The notes: generated from the letters alone by a model not told the origin. Positions 1 through 5,937 are shown, counted from the stretch's first letter. The stretch: 10,621 bases of DNA from Anaerolineales bacterium UBA877 (GCA_002294405.1 DBFP01000003.1:5063-15683); one strand, 5' to 3'. Translations and numbers: made by a program.

Positions 1-728
1 TAAGGGATGAACCAGCCCGGTAAAATGAAGAACGAAACAGCCATAAGTATGACGAAAGTCATCAGGAAACCCGCAACAATCCTTGCACGCCGATGATAAA
101 TTGCCCATAAAAACAGAAAAATACTGATGGGAGCAACCACATCGAGCATAAAGAATGGCAGCACAAGCAACGCTCCAGCGGCCTCGTCGTGGTCATCCCG
201 AAGTGCATGCAGAGACCCTACAATCGCCAAGCTGACGAAAATGACCGATCCACTTCCAATAATCGCCAGAAACCCGTACGTCCAAACCTCTGAAAAGATG
301 AATATTACCGGCAGGAGAGTTCGCGCTGGTCTCCAACTGGTCAATGTAACAGATAACGAGGCCAGGGCAAATAATGCAATTTCAAGGCAGGTCATCCAAA
401 GTCCACGTGCGATGGCGTAATCCGGGACCATGGCGAAAGGAATATAAAAGAGTTCGAGTGGGAAAGGAACGCCCAATCGGAGCGGGTCTTGACCATTGGC
501 AGCCAAGTGACCATAAAAAATAACCTGGGCACGTTGGGAAGCTGGAATGCCGTACGGATTATCCCCATACCGAAGAAAAGTCCTGGCAGCCAGCCACGGG
601 ACGAAAAAATCCTTCTCCCCGGGATGGTCACGGGAAAAAAGTATATTAGCCCACAATAACCCTCCAATGACGGCCAGACACATGAATATCAGGAGAATTA
701 TTCTGAAGGCATTAAGGGTACGAGACAT
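1..728 (-). CDS. N-terminal part of a multi-spanning GT87/DUF2029-like membrane glycosyltransferase (runs off the left edge)
   Basis: An open frame on the minus strand runs without a stop from ATG at 728 to the window edge, giving about 242 residues. The protein starts MSRTLNAFRI, followed by a hydrophobic segment (about residues 8-30). An extracytoplasmic-looking stretch follows, with KDFFVPWLAART near residue 39, GDNPYG near 55 and PLRLGVPFPLELF near 82. Several further hydrophobic segments come after that. A short acidic/aromatic motif after TM1, then an NPY motif and a P-rich loop, is the usual look of GT-C fold polyprenol-dependent glycosyltransferases of the GT87/DUF2029 type; the family name is inferred from this pattern, not from a search. 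No Shine-Dalgarno stands before the ATG. A -10-like TAGAAT lies nine bases upstream, so the mRNA may be nearly leaderless; TTG at 734 is an alternative start. The gene is divergent from the asparagine block and nothing else links them. That the gene is real is fairly sure; its substrate is unknown. Confidence 0.7.
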   Translation of the reverse strand, partial: MSRTLNAFRIILLIFMCLAVIGGLLWANILFSRDHPGEKDFFVPWLAARTFLRYGDNPYGIPASQRAQVIFYGHLAANGQDPLRLGVPFPLELFYIPFAMVPDYAIARGLWMTCLEIALFALASLSVTLTSWRPARTLLPVIFIFSEVWTYGFLAIIGSGSVIFVSLAIVGSLHALRDDHDEAAGALLVLPFFMLDVVAPISIFLFLWAIYHRRARIVAGFLMTFVILMAVSFFILPGWFIP

Positions 729-737
729 GACCAAGGA

Positions 738-743
738 ATTCTA
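738..743 (-). promoter_or_regulatory. Possible -10 element for the leftmost minus-strand gene
   Basis: Read on the minus strand, TAGAAT stands nine bases before the ATG at 728, which would place transcription start within a few bases of the start codon. No convincing -35 is visible. The rest of the 729-892 gap is AT-rich, and I see no gene, repeat or hairpin of note in it. Confidence 0.3.
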
Positions 744-892
744 CCTTACATTCACGATATGAGGAAATATGAACGATCCAAATTATCGCAAATAAAAATA
801 CTTGGATAGCAAGATAACCGGCAAATTAATGTTGATGTTTTGGAAATTCCTAATATTACGATAGTTTTGTTAATCACAAGGAATACTGTTTA

Positions 893-901
893 TGGTATAA
901 T
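893..901 (+). promoter_or_regulatory. Extended -10 promoter of the asnA leader
   Basis: TGGTATAAT is a perfect extended -10 (TGn plus TATAAT at 896-901). No good -35 lies at the normal spacing, which fits an extended -10 promoter. Transcription should start near 907-909, about 14 bases before the leader ATG at 922. The aspS leader carries the same arrangement at 2131-2139, and the ten or so bases after both -10 boxes are also alike. Confidence 0.7.
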
Positions 902-921
902 ACAGACAACTTGAGGTAAAT

Positions 922-987
922 ATGTCAACAATCAACTATATCCATAATTATAATTATTGCGGTATGCAGCCGTTGGGCGAAGCGTGA
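922..987 (+). CDS. Asn-rich leader peptide of the asnA attenuator (21 aa)
   Basis: A short ORF of 21 sense codons starts at ATG 922 and stops at TGA 985-987. GAGG at 913-916 sits five bases before the ATG, a good ribosome-binding site, and the predicted transcription start is just upstream. The peptide begins MSTINYIHNYNYC and ends with PLGEA. Asn codons fall at 934, 946 and 952; the run from codon 5 to 12 is N-Y-I-H-N-Y-N-Y. The last five codons overlap the 5' arm of the antiterminator stem (971-984). A ribosome that stalls on the Asn codons leaves that arm free, and one that reaches the stop codon covers it. This is the classical layout of leader-peptide attenuation, and asparagine is the product of the downstream gene. 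The peptide itself probably has no other function. The ORF and its context are seen directly; the regulatory role is inferred. Confidence 0.8.
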   Translation: MSTINYIHNYNYCGMQPLGEA

Positions 988-1026
988 TTTGTTAACCTCC
1001 TCACGTATCTTATCCGCTGCCCAACG
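971..1026 (+). promoter_or_regulatory. Antiterminator stem of the asnA attenuator
   Basis: CGTTGGGC (971-978) is perfectly complementary to GCCCAACG (1019-1026). The stem continues after a two-base bulge with AGCG (981-984) against CGCT (1015-1018), and possibly with TGA (985-987) against TCA (1001-1003). The 3' arm includes 1018-1027, the same bases that form the 5' arm of the terminator, so only one of the two can form. A weak upstream competitor, GCGG 959-962 against CCGT 970-973, could serve as the 1:2 protector hairpin but is only four pairs with one wobble. Confidence 0.75.
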
Positions 1027-1047
1027 CTTACGCGATGGGCATTTTTT
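1018..1047 (+). terminator. Intrinsic terminator of the asnA attenuator
   Basis: TGCCCA (1018-1023) pairs with TGGGCA (1036-1041). After one A/A mismatch the stem continues CGC (1025-1027) with GCG (1032-1034), closed by a TTAC loop. A run of six T follows at 1042-1047. The hairpin lies before the asnA ribosome-binding site, so termination here would abort transcription before the gene. Confidence 0.85.
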
Positions 1048-1076
1048 ATTGCTTGTATAATCAATTAGGAGATACT

Positions 1077-2114
1077 ATGAAAAACTTATTAATTCCTTCT
1101 GAATATCAATCCCCGTTGGATGTGAAACAAACCGAAAAAGCCATCAAGTTAATCAAGGATTTTTTTGAGGTTAACCTGTCAGCGGAGCTTCGCTTAACCC
1201 GCGTTACTGCCCCCCTGTTTGTGCTGCATGGGACAGGGATAAATGACGATCTGAATGGAATCGAAGCACCGGTCTCATTTCCCATTGACGATATGAACGG
1301 ACAGACTGCAGAAATAGTCCAATCCCTGGCAAAATGGAAAAGGATGATGCTGGCCGATTATGGAATGCCGCAGGGGTACGGACTTTACACCGATATGAAC
1401 GCGGTCCGTCCCAGTGAACGGTTGGATAATATTCATTCAATCTATGTGGATCAATGGGATTGGGAACGGGTGATCAGTGCGACTGAGCGATCGATCCCAT
1501 TTTTGCAGGAGATTGTGCGTAAGATCTATGGAGTCATCAAACGAACGGAATTCTACATTTCCGATCAATATCCGTTTATCAAGCCCGAGCTCCCCGATGA
1601 GATCACTTTTATACACGCGGAAGAATTGCAAAAAAAATACCCCGACATGAATCCCCGCCAGCGGGAGGAAACGGTGGTCCGCCAGCATAAGGCGGTGTTT
1701 ATCATAGGAATCGGTTCACCGCTGGCTGACGGAATTCCCCATGATGGTCGGGCACCAGATTATGACGATTGGACGACCGAAACCAGTAAAGGATTCCATG
1801 GTCTTAATGGCGATATTATCGTCTGGAACAGTGTCCTTAATAGCTCCTATGAACTTTCTTCCATGGGGATCCGGGTTGATCGGGATGCCCTGTTGAAGCA
1901 ATTGGAGAAAACTGGCACGCTTAAACGAAAGGATTTGCTGTTTCACCGCCGTCTCCTAAATGATGAATTTCCTCTTTCTATTGGAGGGGGCATTGGGCAA
2001 TCCCGCCTGTGTATGTATTTCCTGCGAAAGGCACATATCGGGGAAGTTCAGGTTGGTATATGGCCGGAGGAAATGGTCGAAATTTGCAGGGCAAACAATA
2101 TTTTCCTGCTTTAA
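1077..2114 (+). CDS. asnA: Aspartate-ammonia ligase (asparagine synthetase A)
   Basis: The product makes asparagine from aspartate, ammonia and ATP in the cytoplasm, releasing AMP and pyrophosphate. The 345-residue protein is slightly longer than the roughly 330-residue enterobacterial AsnA and aligns to it throughout. Visible family blocks are GINDDLNG (54-61), SLAKWKR (83-89), GLYTDMNAVRP (102-112), YVDQWDWERV (123-132), APDYDDW (226-232), GLNGDIIVWN (242-251), ELSSMGIRVD (259-268) and GGGIGQSRL (303-311). It shares the class II aminoacyl-tRNA synthetase fold but has no tRNA-binding domain, so it is the metabolic enzyme. ATG 1077 is chosen because TAGGAG (1066-1071) stands at the right distance and the family N-terminus fits; an in-frame start at 1035 would lie inside the terminator hairpin. 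Expression should depend on the Asn leader attenuator just upstream. No terminator separates it from the aspS leader, whose promoter overlaps the region just past its stop. Confidence 0.97.
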   Translation: MKNLLIPSEYQSPLDVKQTEKAIKLIKDFFEVNLSAELRLTRVTAPLFVLHGTGINDDLNGIEAPVSFPIDDMNGQTAEIVQSLAKWKRMMLADYGMPQGYGLYTDMNAVRPSERLDNIHSIYVDQWDWERVISATERSIPFLQEIVRKIYGVIKRTEFYISDQYPFIKPELPDEITFIHAEELQKKYPDMNPRQREETVVRQHKAVFIIGIGSPLADGIPHDGRAPDYDDWTTETSKGFHGLNGDIIVWNSVLNSSYELSSMGIRVDRDALLKQLEKTGTLKRKDLLFHRRLLNDEFPLSIGGGIGQSRLCMYFLRKAHIGEVQVGIWPEEMVEICRANNIFLL

Positions 2115-2130
2115 GCCGCAAAATAATATG

Positions 2131-2139
2131 TGCTATAAT
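2131..2139 (+). promoter_or_regulatory. Extended -10 promoter of the aspS-asnS leader
   Basis: TGCTATAAT gives a consensus extended -10, with TATAAT at 2134-2139 only 17 bases after the asnA stop. A TTTAAG-like -35 would fall inside the end of asnA and is weak. Transcription should begin around 2145-2147, about 14 bases before the leader ATG at 2160, matching the asnA leader geometry. Confidence 0.65.
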
Positions 2140-2159
2140 ACCGCCAACCTGAGGCAAGA

Positions 2160-2240
2160 ATGATAGTTCTTCCCTTCGCCAATAATCATTACGAAAATGA
2201 TAATCGGCCTCGAGCCGATGGGCGAAGCTTGCAACATTAA
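2160..2240 (+). CDS. Asn-rich leader peptide of the aspS-asnS attenuator (26 aa)
   Basis: A 26-codon ORF runs from ATG 2160 to TAA 2238-2240, with GAGG at 2151-2154 five bases before the start. The peptide begins MIVLPFANNHYENDN. Codons 8-15 are Asn, Asn, His, Tyr, Glu, Asn, Asp, Asn. The four Asn codons at 2181, 2184, 2196 and 2202 make tRNA-Asn the likely control tRNA, with one Asp codon among them at 2199. The last Asn codon (2202-2204) overlaps the 5' arm of a small protector hairpin. The antiterminator arm begins at 2216, about one ribosome half-footprint downstream. The operon encodes AsnRS, so sensing uncharged tRNA-Asn makes sense. The C-terminal part (RPRADGRSLQH) follows the RNA structure and has no visible protein meaning. 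The regulatory role is inferred from layout. Confidence 0.8.
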   Translation: MIVLPFANNHYENDNRPRADGRSLQH

Positions 2241-2270
2241 GCATTATTCAGACCCACCCATCGCCCAACG
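2203..2270 (+). promoter_or_regulatory. Protector hairpin and competing antiterminator of the aspS attenuator
   Basis: ATCGGC (2203-2208) pairs perfectly with GCCGAT (2214-2219) around a CTCGA loop, a 1:2 protector. Its 3' arm includes the start of the antiterminator arm. That arm, CGATGGG (2216-2222), can pair with CCCATCG (2257-2263). In a second register CGATGGGCG (2216-2224) pairs with CGCCCAACG (2262-2270) with one A/A mismatch, as in the asnA leader. Both registers consume the 5' arm of the terminator (2260-2266). A ribosome held at the Asn codons just before 2205 would open the protector and free the antiterminator arm. Confidence 0.75.
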
Positions 2271-2295
2271 CAACTTGCGGAGGGCGATTTCTTTT
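2260..2295 (+). terminator. Intrinsic terminator of the aspS-asnS attenuator
   Basis: ATCGCCC (2260-2266) pairs with GGGCGAT (2282-2288). After an A-A/G-A internal loop, CGCA (2269-2272) pairs with TGCG (2276-2279) around an ACT loop. A T-rich tract with one C interruption follows at 2289-2295. It lies about 130 bases before aspS. It is also the first terminator downstream of asnA, so it may end asnA transcripts too. Confidence 0.8.
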
Positions 2296-2422
2296 GTATA
2301 ATCCAATATGGATATTTGTTGAAGATCACCAACTTGGATAATCAAAGTCCCCCATCGCGATAAATATGGAGCAGTCATGTGGGACGGTCAAGATGGCAGT
2401 GACATTGTGATTGGAGAATATT
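2296..2422 (+). other. Untranslated stretch between the attenuator and aspS
   Basis: It begins with the TTGTATAATC element shared with the asnA leader; TATAAT at 2297-2302 could be a second -10, but no matching -35 or TGn is present. GTCCC (2347-2351) can pair with GGGAC (2381-2385) over a long loop, which is weak evidence of structure. Short ATG-initiated frames (for example the 4-codon ORF at 2308) have no ribosome-binding site and I do not call them. The aspS ribosome-binding site GGAGA lies at 2413-2417. Confidence 0.4.
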
Positions 2423-4189
2423 ATGTATAAAACTCATACATGTGGTGAACTGGCATCCAAAAATGCCGGGCAAACAGTCACCTTGGCAGGGTGGGTGCAC
2501 AACTTCCGTACTTTTGGTGGGGTTGTCTTTTTGGTGCTGCGGGATCGATTTGGAATTACCCAGGTGGTTTCCAACCCCGATAAATTCCCAGATGCAGCCA
2601 ACGCGATCGAAGTATTAAAAAACGAATGGGTGGTACAAGTAACCGGTATCGTACGTATGCGTCCTGGAGATCAGTTCAATCTCAAAATGACCACTGGTGA
2701 GATCGAGGTTGAGGCTCACGAAGTAAAGGTATTAAACCAAGCCAAACCTTTGCCGTTTGTGGTCAGCCGGGATGACGAAGAAATTGACGAGAACATGCGT
2801 CTCAAATACCGGTATCTAGATTTGAGGCGGGAACGAATGAAACGCAACCTGACGCTACGCCATGAGGTCGTGCTGTTCATGCGCAAGTATTTGTCAGAAC
2901 GAGGTTTCATCGAAGTGGAGACACCCATTCTGTTTAAAACCACCCCCGAAGGGGCGCGCGACTACCTCGTACCTTCCCGCGTATATCCTGGTCAATTTTA
3001 CGCCCTGCCCCAAAGCCCCCAGCAACTCAAGCAACTCCTCATGGTTGCGGGATTCGAACGGTACTTCCAGATCGCCCGCTGCTTCCGGGATGAAGATTCC
3101 CGTGGAGACCGCCAGCCGGAGTTCACACAACTCGACCTGGAAATGTCCTTCGTTCACCGGGATGATGTCCTCGACATGGTGGAGGGTCTCTTTACCTCAA
3201 TGCTTCCCCAGGTGTCACCACGCAAGAAATTATTAGCCTCTCCATGGCCGCGCCTGACTTATCAAGAATCAATTGAACGCTTTGGCACCGATAAACCTGA
3301 CCTGCGCTTCGGTATGGAACTATTTAATGTCGGGTATATTTTTGAAAATACCGGATTTGTGGTATTTAAATCAACGTTAGAAAGCGGGGGAATCATTAAA
3401 TGCATTGTGGCTTCAGGTTGTGCCGGGTATACCCGAAAGCAGTTGGACGATTTAGCAAATATGTCCAAAGAATTGGGTGCAAAAGGATTAATCACCCTCG
3501 CTTTAACCGCAGAGGGTTTAAAGGGTTCAGGAGCAAAGTTCATTAATAAAAAGGAAATTGAAGGTTTGACCAAAATTACAGGTGTGGTCCCTGGAGACCT
3601 AATAATACTGGTGGCTGACAAACCCAAGATTGTTAATAAAGTATTGGCCGCCCTGCGAACATGGTTCAGGGACGCATTAAACCTTGCCGACCCGGACACC
3701 ATGGCTTTTTCTTTCATTTTGGATTTCCCCATGTTCGAATGGAATGAAGAATTTAAGAAATGGGATGCTGCGCACCACCCCTTTACCATGCCGCGCATGG
3801 AGCATCTTGATCAATTTGAAACTGATCCATCATCCATGTTATCAGAAGCATATGACATGGTTTGTAATGGTTACGAAATGGCCTCCGGTTCGATCCGTAT
3901 TCACCGGCGTGACATTCAATCCAGGGTTTTCAATCTTCTCGGTATCGAAGAAGAGGAAGCTTTGTATAAATTTGGACATTTGCTGGAGGCCTTTGAATAT
4001 GGCGCACCGCCGCATGGGGGAATGGCTCCTGGAATTGACCGTCTGGTAATGCTTCTGGCAGATGAACCCAACATACGCGAGGTGATCGCCTTCCCCAAGA
4101 ACCAGAATGCACGTGATGTGATGGCGGATGCCCCCTCATACCCGGATGAAAGACAGTTAAGTGAGTTACATATCAAAATAACCAAGTAA
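2423..4189 (+). CDS. aspS: Aspartyl-tRNA synthetase (bacterial type, with GAD insertion domain)
   Basis: This class IIb synthetase attaches aspartate to tRNA-Asp in the cytoplasm. The 588-residue length and domain order are those of bacterial AspRS. An OB-fold anticodon-binding domain covers about residues 1-105 ([14 protein letters not shown] near 23). Motif 1 lies near 160-175 (FIEVETPIL, then [12 protein letters not shown]). Motif 2 is [11 protein letters not shown]...RQPEFTQ at about 215-237. A GAD insertion spans about 290-420 ([17 protein letters not shown]). Motif 3 is [14 protein letters not shown] near 531-545, followed by [17 protein letters not shown] 2423 is preferred over the in-frame TTG 2411 because that TTG is part of the ribosome-binding site (TTGGAGA). 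The residue matching E. coli Leu30 and P. aeruginosa His31, which I recall as a tRNA-discrimination position, is Phe31 here, so specificity cannot be read from it. With asnS downstream a discriminating enzyme is expected. It forms an operon with asnS, 41 bases apart, under the Asn leader attenuator. Confidence 0.97.
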   Translation: MYKTHTCGELASKNAGQTVTLAGWVHNFRTFGGVVFLVLRDRFGITQVVSNPDKFPDAANAIEVLKNEWVVQVTGIVRMRPGDQFNLKMTTGEIEVEAHEVKVLNQAKPLPFVVSRDDEEIDENMRLKYRYLDLRRERMKRNLTLRHEVVLFMRKYLSERGFIEVETPILFKTTPEGARDYLVPSRVYPGQFYALPQSPQQLKQLLMVAGFERYFQIARCFRDEDSRGDRQPEFTQLDLEMSFVHRDDVLDMVEGLFTSMLPQVSPRKKLLASPWPRLTYQESIERFGTDKPDLRFGMELFNVGYIFENTGFVVFKSTLESGGIIKCIVASGCAGYTRKQLDDLANMSKELGAKGLITLALTAEGLKGSGAKFINKKEIEGLTKITGVVPGDLIILVADKPKIVNKVLAALRTWFRDALNLADPDTMAFSFILDFPMFEWNEEFKKWDAAHHPFTMPRMEHLDQFETDPSSMLSEAYDMVCNGYEMASGSIRIHRRDIQSRVFNLLGIEEEEALYKFGHLLEAFEYGAPPHGGMAPGIDRLVMLLADEPNIREVIAFPKNQNARDVMADAPSYPDERQLSELHIKITK

Positions 4190-4230
4190 GCGCATGGTAA
4201 TAGATGCACTCAATGGATTAGGAGGAATTT

Positions 4231-5571
4231 ATGGCTCTCATTCGCGTCGAAGAAATCTCCAAATATGTTAAACAAATGGTCACTATCCAAGGTTGGGTTT
4301 ACAGTCGCACAGATAAGGGCAAGCTGGTCTTTCTTCTCGTTCGCGATGGTTCTGGATTTATACAGTGCGTGGCTTTCAAAGGGGATCTACCTGAAGAGGT
4401 CTTTGACCAGCTGACCCGCCTACCTCAAGAATCTTCGGTGATCATAAGCGGAATGGTGCGCGAAGACAAGCGTGCCCCCGGCATCCCGGGCGGGTATGAA
4501 ATCGGCATGCAGGAGATTAAATTTGTGCAGATCGCGGCGGAAGATTACCCCATGGCACTCAAGGAGCACGGAGTGGATTTCGCCCTCGATAATCGCCACT
4601 TGTGGATTCGCATGCCCAGCCAATGGGCTATTCTACGCATACGAAGTACCATTATTTCTTCCATCCGTGAGTGGCTCGAACTGAATGGGTTTATCAACAT
4701 GGATACGCCCATCCTGACTCCGGCAGCAGTCGAAGGAACCACAACATTGTTCGAGACTGAATATTTTGATGAAGGCAAGGCCTATCTCAGCCAATCTGGG
4801 CAGCTCTACAACGAGGCTGACATTATGGCTTTTGGCAAGGTTTACTGCTTCGGACCGACCTTCCGTGCGGAAAAATCCAAGACCCGCAGGCACTTAACCG
4901 AATTCTGGATGGTCGAACCAGAAATTGCATTTTGCGACCTGGATGGGCTGATGGAATTGGAGGAGAAATTTGTAACCCATATTATTAAACGGGTTTTACG
5001 GGATCGGGGACCAGAATTGAAATCTTTGGGTAGAGACTTGGCAAAGTTGGAGGCCATCGAACCGCCATTTCCGAGAATCTCGTATGATGAGGCAGCCAAA
5101 ATCATTCAAGAACTATATGAAAATGAAACCGATCCGGAGAAGAAGGATTTACTCAAATTTGAATGGGGGATGGACTTCGGTGCACCCCATGAGGTGGCCC
5201 TGACAAACCGTTATGATCAACCTGTTTTTGTTTATGGTTACCCGACTCAAGTGAAAGCTTTCTACATGGAACCATGGCCGGGACGCCCCGATGTTTGCAA
5301 GTCTGTGGATTTGCTTGCACCGGAAGGTTTTGGTGAAATAATCGGGGGATCTGAGCGAATGTCCGATGCTGATCTACTGCTCCAACGCATCCATGAGCAT
5401 CAGTTGCCTGAAGCAGCCTATAAATGGTACCTGGATTTACGTCGTTACGGATCGGTACCCCATTCCGGTTTCGGGATGGGTGTGGAAAGGACAGTGGCGT
5501 GGATTTGTGGAATTGAGCATATCCGCGAAACGATAGCCTTCCCGCGTATGATCAACCGGGTATATCCATAA
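4231..5571 (+). CDS. asnS: Asparaginyl-tRNA synthetase
   Basis: The product charges tRNA-Asn with asparagine directly, which makes the amidotransferase route unnecessary for Asn. The 446-residue class IIb protein has an N-terminal OB fold ([23 protein letters not shown] from about residue 17). Motif 1 lies near 155 ([12 protein letters not shown]). Motif 2 starts at 211 with [21 protein letters not shown], where the [11 protein letters not shown] signature is typical of AsnRS rather than AspRS. Motif 3 is [15 protein letters not shown] at 413-427. There is no GAD insertion, consistent with AsnRS. A strong GGAGG (4221-4225) precedes ATG 4231. It follows aspS by 41 bases with no promoter or terminator between them, so it is co-transcribed and shares the attenuator; that explains why the leader of an operon beginning with aspS carries mainly Asn codons. 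No clear terminator follows it before the glnA promoter. Confidence 0.96.
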   Translation: MALIRVEEISKYVKQMVTIQGWVYSRTDKGKLVFLLVRDGSGFIQCVAFKGDLPEEVFDQLTRLPQESSVIISGMVREDKRAPGIPGGYEIGMQEIKFVQIAAEDYPMALKEHGVDFALDNRHLWIRMPSQWAILRIRSTIISSIREWLELNGFINMDTPILTPAAVEGTTTLFETEYFDEGKAYLSQSGQLYNEADIMAFGKVYCFGPTFRAEKSKTRRHLTEFWMVEPEIAFCDLDGLMELEEKFVTHIIKRVLRDRGPELKSLGRDLAKLEAIEPPFPRISYDEAAKIIQELYENETDPEKKDLLKFEWGMDFGAPHEVALTNRYDQPVFVYGYPTQVKAFYMEPWPGRPDVCKSVDLLAPEGFGEIIGGSERMSDADLLLQRIHEHQLPEAAYKWYLDLRRYGSVPHSGFGMGVERTVAWICGIEHIRETIAFPRMINRVYP

Positions 5572-5681
5572 TTTTTCAATATACAGAACTTGACCATCCT
5601 TGCAGGAAATTCTAAATATTCCTATCGAAGATATGGTTCCCTTTGCACCTTAATCTTTCCCTACCCACCCCCTCCACTTTA

Positions 5682-5690
5682 TGGTATAAA
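5682..5690 (+). promoter_or_regulatory. Extended -10 promoter of glnA
   Basis: TGGTATAAA (TGn plus TATAAA at 5685-5690) is the third extended -10 of this kind in the window; no -35 is visible at normal spacing. Transcription would start near 5697 and leave a leader of about 240 bases before the glnA ATG at 5938. The 5572-5681 part of the gap holds only pyrimidine-rich sequence and one weak GGAA/TTCC inverted repeat. Confidence 0.55.
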
Positions 5691-5704
5691 ACACCTACCC
5701 TGCT

Positions 5705-5840
5705 GTGCACGTGATGTTGCACCTCCGTTCTGAGCCAACACCCACATAAAGGGATCCAATCTCGCGACAAGGATGCGATAGGCTTACGCCAAGGCTGACT
5801 TGCCGGGTAGGAACCCGACCTGCGAAAGCAGGTTCAGAAC
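5705..5840 (+). promoter_or_regulatory. Structured 5' leader of glnA, of unrecognised type
   Basis: Several consecutive hairpins can be paired by eye: GTGCA 5705-5709 with TGCAC 5718-5722; TCGC 5762-5765 with GCGA 5775-5778; GGC 5781-5783 with GCC 5788-5790; CGGGT 5804-5808 with ACCCG 5813-5817 (AGGA loop); and ACCTGC 5818-5823 with GCAGGT 5828-5833 (GAAA tetraloop). A long-range stem, GTTCTGA 5727-5733 with TCAGAAC 5834-5840, encloses all but the first and can grow to ten pairs at the expense of the last hairpin. This looks like a multi-branched ligand- or protein-binding leader. I see none of the conserved strings of the glutamine (glnA), SAM, cobalamin, TPP or T-box leaders, and no Gln-rich leader ORF. 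It may sense nitrogen status, but that is a guess from the downstream gene. Confidence 0.45.
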
Positions 5841-5875
5841 CTTGCAGCACACGGCATATGCGGGGTTTTCTTATT
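5838..5875 (+). terminator. Candidate intrinsic terminator within the glnA leader
   Basis: AACCTTGCA (5838-5846) can pair with TGCGGGGTT (5859-5867), nine pairs of which two are G-U, followed by a T-rich tract TTCTTATT (5868-5875). Its 5' arm takes three bases (5838-5840) from the long-range leader stem, so the two are at least partly exclusive, as expected of a terminator/antiterminator switch. It is weaker than the two asparagine terminators. Confidence 0.45.
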
Positions 5876-5937
5876 CATTTTTTGAGCAAAATACATTGGT
5901 AAGTCCCAATTCCACCGGGAAATTAAAAAGAGGACCT

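Larger units (their letters stand above)
896..1062 (+). repeat. Copy 1 of a duplicated attenuator cassette (before asnA)
   Basis: This stretch matches 2134-2303 in ordered blocks: TATAATAC at the -10; CAAC then TGAGG, a short A-rich spacer and ATG; a GTTGGGCGAAGC block (GATGGGCGAAGC in copy 2); GCCCAACGC (identical); GGGC before the T-tract; and TTGTATAATC just after it (identical). The spans are 167 and 170 bases. Sequence between the blocks has diverged. The order and spacing of functional parts point to common descent of the two leaders rather than chance. Confidence 0.65.
2134..2303 (+). repeat. Copy 2 of the duplicated attenuator cassette (before aspS)
   Basis: This is the partner of 896-1062, with the same ordered blocks: TATAATAC, CAAC then TGAGG, ATG, GATGGGCGAAGC, GCCCAACGC, GGGC plus a T-rich tract, and TTGTATAATC. 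The GGGCGAAGC block is read as G-GGC-GAA-GC in the asnA leader ORF but as GGG-CGA-AGC here. What is conserved is therefore the RNA and not the encoded peptide. Confidence 0.65.

Noticed and set aside
127..420. 97-codon plus-strand ORF at the left end
   Set aside because: It is the antisense shadow of the open minus-strand membrane-protein frame (1-728), whose hydrophobic pattern and motifs are coherent.
1035..1076. Upstream in-frame start for asnA at 1035
   Set aside because: It lies within the terminator hairpin and lacks a ribosome-binding site; ATG 1077 has TAGGAG at proper spacing and matches the family N-terminus.
2366..2410. Short ORF before aspS starting ATG GAG CAG
   Set aside because: It has no ribosome-binding site, is not conserved with the asnA leader and shows no control-codon bias.
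2241..2422. T-box riboswitch before aspS
   Set aside because: The T-box sequence (GGTGGNACCGCG type) and specifier stem are absent; the leader ORF and competing stems explain the region better.
5713..5748. Short ORF (11 codons) as a glnA leader peptide
   Set aside because: It has no ribosome-binding site and no Gln codon, so it lacks the features that support the asparagine leaders.
5800..5937. TTG-initiated N-terminal extension of glutamine synthetase
   Set aside because: It would be translated through the leader hairpins, has no ribosome-binding site and no family similarity; ATG 5938 has AGAGG upstream and gives the standard 445-residue length.
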